Positions 8,740-16,929 of a stretch of 64,000 nucleotides of DNA are shown here, one piece after another. The stretch is from NCBI GenBank assembly GCA_003315335.1, contig QNRL01000004.1:124001-188000 (forward strand). Reading direction: 5' to 3'. The first letter of the stretch is position 1; every line of letters starts with the position of its first letter. A model generated the notes under the pieces. The model did not search any database and was not told where the DNA came from. It saw only the letters and a list, made by a program, of their open reading frames with translations. The stretch is from Pseudocitrobacter faecalis. GTDB taxonomy: Bacteria > Pseudomonadota > Gammaproteobacteria > Enterobacterales > Enterobacteriaceae. Position numbers and translations under genes: made by a program.

Positions 8740-10380
8740 TTAAAAATCAAATCTGCTCAGCACTTCTCCAGTTTTTGTGCTGTATGCTCCCACAGAGATA
8801 TGGTTGAAGTCAATAACTTCAGGAATTCTTGTATAGGAGAAATATCTCCCATTTATATTAACAGTTCTAATTGGTATTGATGTGTTTTTATCTTTTATTT
8901 TCCCTTTTACTATTGGTTTTACGTAGGCTTTAATATCATTATTCATGCTTAGATTTCTATCAAACTCAGCAATTACAACTGTAAATCCTTTAATTGCGTT
9001 TTTGTAGTAATAAACACATTTTAATGTTGTGTTCTTATAAATTGTTTTATTTACTGGGAATTTGCACTCTTCCCAGGCAGATGAATAATCAAATCCTACA
9101 GGATAGGATGTTATTTTATGCATATCATAGTAACCAGCCATATGTCTGCTTGTGTAATCATCAAACATATCTGATTTTTTCAAAAGGCCAATTGGGAAAA
9201 ATGCCGGTATTGATAGTTCTTTTAAACCATTATCATGTGCTTCATGTATAAGACTCTCTCTTACCTCATGTTGTCTATATGCTGTTTTATATGTTGTTAT
9301 TATGGAGTAGTATTGAGGGATAAAATAGACGACCATAGATGCAAAAGCTGCTGATGCTGGAATAATCCCTGCATTTTTACTAATATTTGATGCTATAAGA
9401 GATACTGAGCAGAGCAAAAAGATAAATTGTCCATTCATAGTTCTCTCTGCATATCCAGGAGATGCTATCATTACAGCGTTTGAGATAATGAACGCTACGA
9501 TGAAAATAAATGCAAAATGAATTGATTTCTTGTTAGAGTTAGTTGAGTAAATTAAGCCTATGGATATAACACTCAAAACAACCAATGCCACCCAATTATG
9601 AGCCATAACATCAGGTATAGTATCATAGATTAATCTCATCCATTTTCTAAATATATGGCTGTTTCTCCATGCATCAAGATTAGGATCCGATGCTCTGACA
9701 TAGTTACCTGGAGCAAGAAGCATAATGCATGCCCCAATAATCGAGCCAAGCGTAGACACAACCGGTGAAATATAAAACTTACCACTATTTAATTTAAAGT
9801 AGATTAAAGCACATAGGTTAATTATAACGAATGTTATGCATGTATTTTCGTTTGACGCACCGCCAAGAATGCTTATAAAAAATAACAATGATAGAAATAT
9901 CATGTTAGTTGTATTATTTCTTTTGAAAATTAACATTAAGTTAATTGACAGAAGAATGAACATAGTTGTCCATGTATAATTGGCCGCTCCTACAACCCAA
10001 AACATAACCTGGCCTAAGTTTGGATTGGCAATTATATATAGTGTAAATATAAATATGTACAAGGCACTTTTTTTGTACGCCGAATATTCTCCGCCTAAAG
10101 AAAAAGGCAATGACGATATTAAATATATTAGAGCTATACTTCCTGCGCTGTTGATAATAGCTGTAGCTGTATGACTACCTGTTGATAAAAGAAGTGTACT
10201 AATATAATCAGCAACTACGCGGCCAGACCAGTTGAGATAGTGAGCATAATGCTTGCTGAATGATAATCCAATTTGTGAGTATGGAAAGTCGTCGCTTTGC
10301 ATAGGTGTATACATTGCAACGTAGAGCACTAGTAAATATGAAAATAAAATACATATCGGTAATGATACTTTTTTTAACAT
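8740..10380 (-). CDS. Polytopic membrane glucosyltransferase-like protein (O-antigen modification type)
   Basis: A 546-residue protein with about ten hydrophobic segments spread over residues 5-345, then a soluble C-terminal domain of about 190 residues. An early DDF motif (about residue 30) and WSGR (about 50) between the first two membrane segments resemble the periplasmic catalytic loop of GT-C-fold enzymes such as phage GtrC-type serotype-converting glucosyltransferases and DUF6056 proteins. The gene is strongly AT-rich against the phage and host average. It lies beside the tail fibre, the usual place for a lysogenic-conversion gene that alters the receptor. No GtrA flippase or GtrB partner is visible, so it might use host donors or be of another GT-C type. 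The specific sugar is unknown. Confidence 0.65.
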   Translation of the reverse strand: MLKKVSLPICILFSYLLVLYVAMYTPMQSDDFPYSQIGLSFSKHYAHYLNWSGRVVADYISTLLLSTGSHTATAIINSAGSIALIYLISSLPFSLGGEYSAYKKSALYIFIFTLYIIANPNLGQVMFWVVGAANYTWTTMFILLSINLMLIFKRNNTTNMIFLSLLFFISILGGASNENTCITFVIINLCALIYFKLNSGKFYISPVVSTLGSIIGACIMLLAPGNYVRASDPNLDAWRNSHIFRKWMRLIYDTIPDVMAHNWVALVVLSVISIGLIYSTNSNKKSIHFAFIFIVAFIISNAVMIASPGYAERTMNGQFIFLLCSVSLIASNISKNAGIIPASAAFASMVVYFIPQYYSIITTYKTAYRQHEVRESLIHEAHDNGLKELSIPAFFPIGLLKKSDMFDDYTSRHMAGYYDMHKITSYPVGFDYSSAWEECKFPVNKTIYKNTTLKCVYYYKNAIKGFTVVIAEFDRNLSMNNDIKAYVKPIVKGKIKDKNTSIPIRTVNINGRYFSYTRIPEVIDFNHISVGAYSTKTGEVLSRFDF

Positions 10381-10420
10381 TCTGACATTCCGTTAAGATA
10401 CCAAATATTGATTTTCACAT

Positions 10421-10482
10421 ATTATCACCCTACGGGTAATTTCGGTAGGAGCAATCCTAGGTAATCTTATCCATAAATGGAT
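10421..10482. promoter_or_regulatory. Promoter gap between conversion gene and lysis cassette
   Basis: This divergent gap holds an ACCC-TAC-GGGT inverted repeat (10427-10437), GGTAAT at 10435 and 10460, and a perfect ATCCAT-AA-ATGGAT palindrome (10469-10482). These are good candidates for regulator sites controlling the conversion gene and the lysis genes. Which protein binds is unknown. Confidence 0.35.
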
Positions 10483-10520
10483 TATTGTGTATGATGGACT
10501 CACCAAATAAGGGGGTCTTT

Positions 10521-10559
10521 ATGCACATTAAACGGTGGTTACTATGGCGCATGCGTTAA
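10521..10559 (+). CDS. Possible 12-residue leader peptide overlapping the holin start
   Basis: ATG at 10521 has the strong ribosome site AAGGGGG 6 bases upstream and encodes MHIKRWLLWRMR before TAA at 10557. The stop lies just inside the holin gene, whose ATG (10544) is within this small frame. The better ribosome site belongs to the leader, not the holin, so translation of the holin may depend on ribosomes ending here. Only sequence supports this. Confidence 0.35.
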   Translation: MHIKRWLLWRMR

Positions 10560-10948
10560 CCACGGAAACGCTAAATCAGGGGCTTAGCCTGAGCGCACTA
10601 ATGTCTGTTGTCGCTGGTGTGCCGCCTGAGGTGGCTTTGGGGGCTCTTGCTGGCGCGGTTATTTTTGTTACCTCTGCGGTTGAGTATCCCATAAAGCGAC
10701 GGTTACTTCTGGCGTTCCTCAGCTTCTTCTGCGGGCTTCTCTTCTATAAACCTACAGCAACAATCCTCATTGGTTTTGCTTCCGCTTTCCCGGGCATATC
10801 AACAGATATGTTTGAGAAAGGGGTTGCGTACTCAGCAGGCGCTTTTGTTTCTTCAATCGTTGCTGTTGGTATTGGCACCTGGCTGTATCACCGTTCTGAA
10901 AATCCGCGCGACCTGATCCCGAGGAGAAAAGACGATGACCGGTCCTGA
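10544..10948 (+). CDS. Phage holin (first of two)
   Basis: A 134-residue protein with about three hydrophobic segments (roughly 22-48, 58-84 and 98-118) and a short, highly charged C-terminal tail, the typical form of a holin. The start used is ATG 10544 (GGTGG 5 bases upstream); a GTG three codons earlier is an alternative. It opens the lysis cassette and overlaps the next gene by 14 bases. It would form inner-membrane lesions that time lysis and let the endolysin out. Epsilon15-like phages are known to have two holin-type genes side by side, as seen here. Confidence 0.75.
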   Translation: MAHALTTETLNQGLSLSALMSVVAGVPPEVALGALAGAVIFVTSAVEYPIKRRLLLAFLSFFCGLLFYKPTATILIGFASAFPGISTDMFEKGVAYSAGAFVSSIVAVGIGTWLYHRSENPRDLIPRRKDDDRS

Positions 10949-11219
10949 CATCCTGAACGCCGCTATCTGCGGAGCCATAGCGATTAGAGTTCTTCTGTTC
11001 CGTCGTGACGGGTCACGCCACCGCTGGTGGGGTGGATGGCTTGCCTACCTGCTGATAGTTGTTACTGCCAGCGTACCTATCCGGACATTCTACGGATACT
11101 ACGTCAGTGCTGACTGGTCAGAAATCATCATCAAAGCCGTGTTCCTTGCCGCGCTCATCAAGACAAAGGGGAATGTGGTTCAAATTTTCAAGATAACGAG
11201 GTCTCAACATGGACATTAA
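10935..11219 (+). CDS. Second holin-like membrane protein
   Basis: A 94-residue protein with three hydrophobic segments (about 5-22, 34-53 and 66-78) and basic loops, resembling the three-pass phage holin superfamily. It overlaps the first holin upstream by 14 bases and the endolysin downstream by 11, so all three are translationally coupled. It may be a second holin or an antiholin; the sequence does not decide. Confidence 0.7.
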   Translation: MTGPDILNAAICGAIAIRVLLFRRDGSRHRWWGGWLAYLLIVVTASVPIRTFYGYYVSADWSEIIIKAVFLAALIKTKGNVVQIFKITRSQHGH

Positions 11220-11838
11220 TAAATTCCGCCGTGCAGCAGGAATCAGTGAGGTGCTGGCCTCGCGCTGGTTTCCACATATCACCTCAGCAATGAATGAGTT
11301 TGGCATCATCAAGCCTGCTGACCAGGCGATGTTCATTGCTCAGGTAGGGCATGAGTCGACAGGATTCACGCGGTTGGTGGAGAACTTCAATTACAGCGTG
11401 ACCGGTCTTTCCGGTTTCGTCAGCGCAGGGCGTCTCACTCAGGGCCAGGCCAATGCCCTTGGTCGTCGACAGGGTGAGCCATCACTGCCGCAGGAACGAC
11501 AGCGCGCAATCGCCAACCTGGTGTACAGCAAACGTATGGGTAACAACGGACCGACTGACGGTTGGTTTTACCGTGGGCGGGGACTTATCCAGATCACCGG
11601 ACTGAACAACTACCGTGACTGCGGAAGCGGCCTGAAGGTGGATCTGGTTAAGCAGCCAGAATTGCTGGCGCAGGACGAATACGCGGCCCGCAGCGCGGCG
11701 TGGTTCTTCGCTACCAAAGGATGCATGAAGTACACCGGCGACCTGGTGCGCGTCACGCAGATCATCAATGGCGGACAGAACGGCATCGACGACCGGCGCG
11801 CGCGGTACATCACAGCCAGTAAGGTGCTGGCGGTATGA
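11209..11838 (+). CDS. GH19-family phage endolysin
   Basis: A 209-residue muralytic enzyme with the glycoside hydrolase 19 (chitinase-like) fold used by many phage endolysins. It has the catalytic glutamate in GHES (Glu49), the second conserved Glu in the ENFNY motif (Glu58), and the family motif YRGRGLIQITG around residue 125. It has no signal peptide, so release depends on the holins encoded just upstream. The stop overlaps the Rz start (ATGA). It would cleave peptidoglycan glycan strands. Confidence 0.88.
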   Translation: MDINKFRRAAGISEVLASRWFPHITSAMNEFGIIKPADQAMFIAQVGHESTGFTRLVENFNYSVTGLSGFVSAGRLTQGQANALGRRQGEPSLPQERQRAIANLVYSKRMGNNGPTDGWFYRGRGLIQITGLNNYRDCGSGLKVDLVKQPELLAQDEYAARSAAWFFATKGCMKYTGDLVRVTQIINGGQNGIDDRRARYITASKVLAV

Positions 11839-12323
11839 TCTGGGGGTTAGTCAAAGCGTACTGGAAACAGTTGCTTATCGTGGCGATGCTTGCTGCTCTG
11901 GTCATCGGCGGAGTGGTTGCCTGGAATATTCACGGTGACAGGCAGTACGCCGCCGGGTACGCGAAGGCACAGGCAGATCAGAAACAAGCTGATGAAAAGG
12001 CTAGGGCACAACGTGATCAGGAGAAAACACAAATTGAACGTGAAGCACAATCCCGTATTGATGTGGCGCGTGTTGATGCTGAGCATGCTAATACCGCTGC
12101 TGACGGCCTGCGCGCCGAGCTTGACAAAACCAAGCGACTCGCCGAACACTATACCGGATCTTTCCCCACTGGCACGCCAGCCAGCAAGGTCATCGGTGTG
12201 CTCGCCGACATGCTTGAAGAAAGCAACCGAGCTTACATCGCAGCAGCAGAAGAGGCTGAGCGATATCGGTCTGCCGGAATCACATGCGAGCTACAGTACG
12301 ACTCCCTGAAAAAGGGTCACTGA
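11835..12323 (+). CDS. i-spanin (Rz-like)
   Basis: A 162-residue protein with an N-terminal membrane anchor (about residues 9-29), followed by a long Gln/Lys/Glu-rich coiled coil, the form of the inner-membrane spanin subunit. It pairs with the lipoprotein o-spanin nested in another frame to fuse inner and outer membranes at the last step of lysis. Starts at the ATGA overlap with the endolysin. Confidence 0.85.
   Translation: MIWGLVKAYWKQLLIVAMLAALVIGGVVAWNIHGDRQYAAGYAKAQADQKQADEKARAQRDQEKTQIEREAQSRIDVARVDAEHANTAADGLRAELDKTKRLAEHYTGSFPTGTPASKVIGVLADMLEESNRAYIAAAEEAERYRSAGITCELQYDSLKKGH
12061..12309 (+). CDS. o-spanin lipoprotein (Rz1-like), nested in Rz
   Basis: An 82-residue lipoprotein entirely inside the Rz gene in the +1 frame. 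The start at 12061 gives a classic lipoprotein signal: basic N-terminus, hydrophobic core and lipobox LLTAC with Cys17. The mature part is Pro/Ser-rich, as usual for Rz1. The longer open frame reaching back to 11890 has no signal in its extra N-terminus. It forms the outer-membrane half of the spanin complex. Confidence 0.85.
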   Translation: MWRVLMLSMLIPLLTACAPSLTKPSDSPNTIPDLSPLARQPARSSVCSPTCLKKATELTSQQQKRLSDIGLPESHASYSTTP

Positions 12324-12456
12324 TTTCCGGTGACGGTATATAAAACGGTATGGTAAAAGTCAGGTTTAATAAAGTTGTTACCAGTCAATTGGTTATACGT
12401 GTTGTAAATAATTGAGTGGGAAATTATTCCTGCCCTGATACGGTAAAGTAATTTGA

Positions 12457-12482
12457 AACCCGCTTAACGGCGGGTTTTTTTT
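12457..12482 (+). terminator. Terminator of the lysis operon
   Basis: AACCCGC (12457-12463) pairs with GCGGGTT (12470-12476), followed by a run of eight T. It is the last recognisable phage signal before the prophage end. Confidence 0.8.
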
Positions 12483-12535
12483 ATTTACAGCAACTGAAAT
12501 GAAGAACGCAGGCTAAATCAATGGCGAGAAGAATA

Positions 12536-12567
12536 TTGTACGAATAATCCTGAATGGGAGAGTACAA
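12536..12567. other. Candidate right attachment site of the prophage
   Basis: The segment lies between the last phage terminator and the 3' end of yfgG. In relatives this spot directly follows the guaA stop codon, and the 9-mer GAATGGGAG at 12552-12560 resembles the usual guaA tail coding for a final Glu-Trp-Glu. It is flanked by the inverted repeat TTGTAC (12536-12541) / GTACAA (12562-12567). The left end is outside the window, so the core is a guess. Confidence 0.35.
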
Positions 12568-12604
12568 GGGGAAAAAAACGCAGGATTACGGACACCATAA
12601 TGTG

Positions 12605-12799
12605 TCAGTCAGCTCGTACAGGCGCCTCAACCGTCAGGTTCGTTGATTGTGATTCTTTTTTATCCTGATGATGATGCCACGCGCCGATAGAGGAGTAGAC
12701 GAAACGCCCAAGGAAGAACATCAAACTGATGAGTAGTATGATTCGAATCATTCGACCGTTGAAATGGTGTCGTTTTCGCATACTGGTAGCCTGGCTCAC
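12605..12799 (-). CDS. yfgG: YfgG, small membrane protein
   Basis: A 64-residue protein closely resembling E. coli YfgG (begins MSQATSMRKRH). It has one membrane segment (about residues 17-34), a basic N-terminus and a His/Lys-rich tail. The start is GTG at 12799 with AAGGA about 8 bases upstream; an in-frame ATG six codons later is possible. Its role is poorly defined; in E. coli it has been linked to metal (nickel/cobalt) tolerance. Its presence right beside the prophage end fixes the insertion point in the guaA-yfgG gap. Confidence 0.85.
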   Translation of the reverse strand: MSQATSMRKRHHFNGRMIRIILLISLMFFLGRFVYSSIGAWHHHQDKKESQSTNLTVEAPVRAD

Positions 12800-13152
12800 A
12801 AAGGGGTCCTTTCACAATACCCTCAAACGGGGCGATGTCTACATTAAGGCATAGGGAATCATCGGGGTCAATCAAAGGCAATGTAAAAAAACGTCAAATG
12901 AAACATTAATTAATGTTATATAAGATAATAATGCTATTTACAAAATCCATTAATTAATCTGCCCCACCGCAAAAAAATGAAACTTTATGTTTTTATGCGC
13001 CTTATTTGTTGATTTGTATCAAGTGCTAAAGCCTGTTCACCTCTAGAATTCCCAGTCCGAACCGCATGGTGACTTACTTTGCGGGCCACTAAGCCAGGTT
13101 GGATGCCTGTCTGAATATACCCAGCAGGATTTGGGATATCCTTAGAGCATCT
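12800..13152. other. AT-rich divergent promoter region of yfgG and yfgF
   Basis: About 350 bp without a gene. It holds a perfect 16-bp palindrome, AACATTAATTAATGTT (12902-12917), and an exact second copy of CATTAATTAAT at 12948-12958, 44 bp further. Regulator sites are plausible; I see no RNA gene. Confidence 0.5.
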
Positions 13153-15405
13153 ATGTATTTCTGTAAAACATATAAAAAATATCGTGATTGCTGGTGGGCA
13201 TTACCGCTTGCTTTGCCCTTGATTTTACTTCCAATCATAAAGCTTGCTAATACATATGCATGGATTGATGGAGGCAAGGTATCGCTTTATTACCTGCCGC
13301 TGCCGTTTATGCTATGTCTGATGCTTTTTTTTGGCTGGAAAGCGATACCGGGGATAGCTGCAAGTATCTTGCTTTACCTGAGCAAGGATCTCTGTTTCCT
13401 TGAGCGAATCGGTATTGTCCTGCATTTTATTATTCCGCTGGTGCTTGCCTGGGGCGGTTATCGTATTTTTATCCCGCGGCGCCAAATGGTTTCACATGGT
13501 GATACGCGGCTGATAGCACATCGCCTGTTCTGGCAAATGTTTTTCCCCGCGACCGTGTTCCAGTTACTGTTTCAGTTCGCAATCTACGTGGGGCTCTATC
13601 CCAGCCGCAGTGAGTTTCAGTGGGTATCGCCGCTGACGTTACGCAGTCTGATTAACTATCAGTCGCTGCTGGTGAGTTGTTTAACCGGCGTACCGTTCTG
13701 TTACATGCTGATTCGTCTCGCGCGTAATCCTTGTTATATTCGCGGGCTGATTTCGCAGATGCGGCTGGATTTCGATCCAAAAGTAAAGTGGATGGAAGTT
13801 GTCGCCTGGCTGGTTGTGCTCTCATTGCTGCTTGGCCTGTTGTTGATGCCTTTGACCAATCAGAGCACCATTTTTAGCACCAACTACACGTTGTCGCTGT
13901 TGTTGCCCGTGACGCTGTGGGGAGCGATGCGTTTTGGCTATCGCTTTATCTCGCCGTTGTGGACTGTGCTGCTCATTGTGGCGATTCATTTCCATTATCA
14001 CTATTTGCCTATTCACCCAGGATATAGCTCTCAACTGGCGATCACTTCATCCAGTTATCTGGTGTTCTCCTTTATCATTGCTTATATCGCTGTGCTGTCG
14101 ACGCGTGAGCGAACCATCCATGCCAGAGTGCGAAGGATGGCATTCCTCGACCCGGTAGTGCATTTACCCAATCTTCGTGCCCTGAATCGGGCAATTGATG
14201 CTGCGCCATGGTCGGTTGTCTGTTTCCTGCGGATGCCCGATCTGGAAGTGTTGGGTCGCCATTATGGCGTGATGCTCCGCATCAACTATAAGCAGAAACT
14301 GGCAGAGTGGCTGAGCAAGGTACTTCGGCCAGGGGAAGACGTATATCAGCTTTCAGGACACGATTTGGCGATGCGGTTGAATACTGAAGATTATCAGCAA
14401 CATATTGCGCGGGTAGATGCCAGAGTGAAGCAATTTCGCTATATCTGGAACGGGATGCCGCTTCAGCCTCAGGTCGGGATGAGCTACTGCTACATTCATT
14501 CGCCGGTTTCACATCTTTCCCTGTTGCTAGGCGAGTTGAGCACGATTGCCGATTTGTCACTGATTTCTCACCAGCCGGAAAACCTTCAGCGGCGCGGTGC
14601 CCTGCATTTGCAGCAGGAACTGAAAGATAAAGTCGCGATGATGCTGCGCGTGCAACAGGCGCTGGAAAACGATCGCTTTTGCCTGATGGCGCAACCGATC
14701 GTGAGCATTCGTGGCGATGATTATCATGAAGTGCTGCTGCGGATGATTGGCGATGAAGGGGAACTGATTTCACCCAATGATTTTCTGCCAGTTGCCCATG
14801 AATTTGGTATGGCGTCGCGGATTGATTTGTGGGTTCTGGAACATACCCTGCGCTTTATGGATAACAACCGTGAGCAGCACCCTGGTATGCGCCTGTCGGT
14901 CAATTTATCGCCTTCTACTGCCTGCGGGTTGGATTTTTCCCAGCAGGTGGCTGATTTACTGGCGAAATACAATATTGAAGCCTGGCAGCTGATTTTTGAA
15001 GTCACCGAAAGCCATTCGCTGAGCAACCCGGAGCAGGCTCGTCAGACGTTGGCCGTGCTTCAGGATATGGGATGCCGCGTGGCGATTGACGATTTTGGCA
15101 CCGGTTATGCGAGCTATGCGCGGCTGAAGCACGTCAGTGCCGATATTCTCAAAATAGACGGAAGCTTTATCCGCAATATTGCGACCAGCAGCCTCGATTA
15201 CCAAATCGTCGCTTCCATTTGTCATCTGGCGCGGATGAAAAACATGCGGGTGGTGGCGGAGTTTGTCGAAAATGAAGAGATTCGTGAAGCCGCGATATCG
15301 CTGGGCATTGATTATCTTCAGGGATATTGCATCGGCAAACCAGTGCCTCTGGAGGAACTGGCTGCCGAGCCTTCACCATTGTCATTAAGCAGCGATTTCC
15401 GGTGA
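13153..15405 (+). CDS. yfgF: Membrane-bound cyclic-di-GMP phosphodiesterase YfgF
   Basis: About 750 residues, the length of E. coli YfgF. The ATG at 13153 gives the usual start; a TTG 18 codons upstream is less likely. Residues 1-300 form a MASE1-type membrane sensor with about eight hydrophobic segments. A degenerate GGDEF domain (about 330-480, no GGDEF signature) precedes an EAL domain (about 495-735) that keeps [10 protein letters not shown] and the conserved LKIDGSF, with the signature motif read as EVL. The family hydrolyses c-di-GMP, affecting surface properties and anaerobic growth. The 3' end overlaps the convergent ppx by 21 bp. Confidence 0.9.
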   Translation: MYFCKTYKKYRDCWWALPLALPLILLPIIKLANTYAWIDGGKVSLYYLPLPFMLCLMLFFGWKAIPGIAASILLYLSKDLCFLERIGIVLHFIIPLVLAWGGYRIFIPRRQMVSHGDTRLIAHRLFWQMFFPATVFQLLFQFAIYVGLYPSRSEFQWVSPLTLRSLINYQSLLVSCLTGVPFCYMLIRLARNPCYIRGLISQMRLDFDPKVKWMEVVAWLVVLSLLLGLLLMPLTNQSTIFSTNYTLSLLLPVTLWGAMRFGYRFISPLWTVLLIVAIHFHYHYLPIHPGYSSQLAITSSSYLVFSFIIAYIAVLSTRERTIHARVRRMAFLDPVVHLPNLRALNRAIDAAPWSVVCFLRMPDLEVLGRHYGVMLRINYKQKLAEWLSKVLRPGEDVYQLSGHDLAMRLNTEDYQQHIARVDARVKQFRYIWNGMPLQPQVGMSYCYIHSPVSHLSLLLGELSTIADLSLISHQPENLQRRGALHLQQELKDKVAMMLRVQQALENDRFCLMAQPIVSIRGDDYHEVLLRMIGDEGELISPNDFLPVAHEFGMASRIDLWVLEHTLRFMDNNREQHPGMRLSVNLSPSTACGLDFSQQVADLLAKYNIEAWQLIFEVTESHSLSNPEQARQTLAVLQDMGCRVAIDDFGTGYASYARLKHVSADILKIDGSFIRNIATSSLDYQIVASICHLARMKNMRVVAEFVENEEIREAAISLGIDYLQGYCIGKPVPLEELAAEPSPLSLSSDFR

Positions 15406-16926
15406 ACTTTCTTCGGTGATTTTTAACCACCAACCGGAAACACCTTCCCAATATTCCTGCTCTTTTTCCAGATCGAGCAGAACCAGCGCATTCTGGCTAA
15501 ACCAGCCGTGGGGGAAACAGAGTGTCCAGTGATGGGCCTCTGTTTTCAGCGTCAGTGTCGGTGGCTTGGTCGTGGCCTGACGTTGGTTATTCAGCAAAAC
15601 CCCCAGACGCAGTAGCTGAATCATCGGCAGGAACTGTTTCTTCTTAAACAGCGTGAAGCGCGGAATATCATCCAGCTTAATGGCCTTACGGTGATAACGC
15701 ACCAGCGTCGCCATCAACGATTGCTGTTCCTGATTGAACCCAGGCAGGTCACTGTTTTGCAGGATATACGCGGAGTGGCGATGCATACCGCTGTGATTAA
15801 TATTCAGCCCGACCTCATGCAGCAAAGATGCCCATTGCAGCAGAGCCGCAAGCTGCGGGTGTCCCAGTTTCGGGTTTTGCGCCAGCCACTGTTCATACAT
15901 ATGCGTAGTGGTTTCCAGCACGCGCTGCGCCTGCTCACGGTCAATATTGTACTGGTTTGCCAGACTTTGCGCCGTACGGCTACGGACATCCTGATGGCGG
16001 AAACGACCTTCCATTTCATACAGCACACCTTCGCGTAGCGCGCCATCGGACAAACGCAGCTCTTTGATTGCCAGTGAGTCAAAAACGCCACACAGAATCG
16101 CCAGACCGGGCACAAACACGTTTTTACGCTCTTCGGAAAGACCCGGCAGGCTTAGCGCCGAAAAGTTCTTACACTTCAGCACGCCTTCAACCAGCATCTC
16201 CAGACGTTCCGGGGTGATGAAACCATCTTTTTCCCCCATTTCGATCAGCACTTCATGGGCGGCTTTAATCGTGCCTGACGCGCCCAGCGCCACATTCCAG
16301 CCCTGAATACGATATTGCCAGGAGAGTGTCTCCAGTTTTTGTACCGCCGCCAGACGGGCGCGCTGGAAGCTTTCCCGGGTAATCACTCCGCCCGGGAAGA
16401 ATTGCTGCGCAAAGCTAACGCAACCCATGCGACGGCTTTCAACCAGCTTGGGTTCGAAATCTTCGCCGATTACCAGCTCTGTCGAGCCGCCGCCAATATC
16501 CAGCACCAGCTTACGGCCTTTCTCAGGTTGGGTATGCTCAACGCCCATAAAAATCAGACGCGCTTCCTCATTACCCGAAATGATTTCAATTGGATAGGGG
16601 ATAACTTTTTCAGCACGGGTTAAAAATTCCGTGGCGTTTGCTGCCTGACGCAGGGAGTGTGTGCCGACGATACAGACGCTGGAAGGGGAGAACCCTTGCA
16701 GGCGCTCAGCAAACAGCGCCAGGCAGTTTAATCCGCGCTCCATCGCTTCTTCGCTAAGCATGTTGTTTTCATCCAGACCATCAGCCAGATGCACGCGCTG
16801 CTTCAGGCGGCCAATGATTTGCATCGCGCCGTCAACCACACGGGCGATAACCATATGAAAACTGTTCGAACCAAGGTCGACCGCTGCAAATTCCTGCGGG
16901 CGGGGGGCTTTGCTTTTTATGGGCAT
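15385..16926 (-). CDS. ppx: Exopolyphosphatase
   Basis: A 513-residue protein, the same length as E. coli PPX. It has the ASKHA-fold ATPase motifs of the Ppx/GppA family: [12 protein letters not shown] near residue 17 and [12 protein letters not shown] near 143. The C-terminal part is the HD-like domain. It removes terminal phosphates processively from long polyphosphate, and can also use pppGpp. It lies 3 bp downstream of ppk on the same strand, forming the classic ppk-ppx operon in which polymer synthesis and breakdown are co-expressed. Confidence 0.97.
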   Translation of the reverse strand: MPIKSKAPRPQEFAAVDLGSNSFHMVIARVVDGAMQIIGRLKQRVHLADGLDENNMLSEEAMERGLNCLALFAERLQGFSPSSVCIVGTHSLRQAANATEFLTRAEKVIPYPIEIISGNEEARLIFMGVEHTQPEKGRKLVLDIGGGSTELVIGEDFEPKLVESRRMGCVSFAQQFFPGGVITRESFQRARLAAVQKLETLSWQYRIQGWNVALGASGTIKAAHEVLIEMGEKDGFITPERLEMLVEGVLKCKNFSALSLPGLSEERKNVFVPGLAILCGVFDSLAIKELRLSDGALREGVLYEMEGRFRHQDVRSRTAQSLANQYNIDREQAQRVLETTTHMYEQWLAQNPKLGHPQLAALLQWASLLHEVGLNINHSGMHRHSAYILQNSDLPGFNQEQQSLMATLVRYHRKAIKLDDIPRFTLFKKKQFLPMIQLLRLGVLLNNQRQATTKPPTLTLKTEAHHWTLCFPHGWFSQNALVLLDLEKEQEYWEGVSGWWLKITEESSPEIAA

Positions 16927-16929
16927 AGG

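Noticed and set aside
8994..9251. Plus-strand 85-codon frame inside the AT-rich membrane protein gene
   Set aside because: Antisense to the membrane protein, no ribosome site, Cys/His-rich shadow composition.
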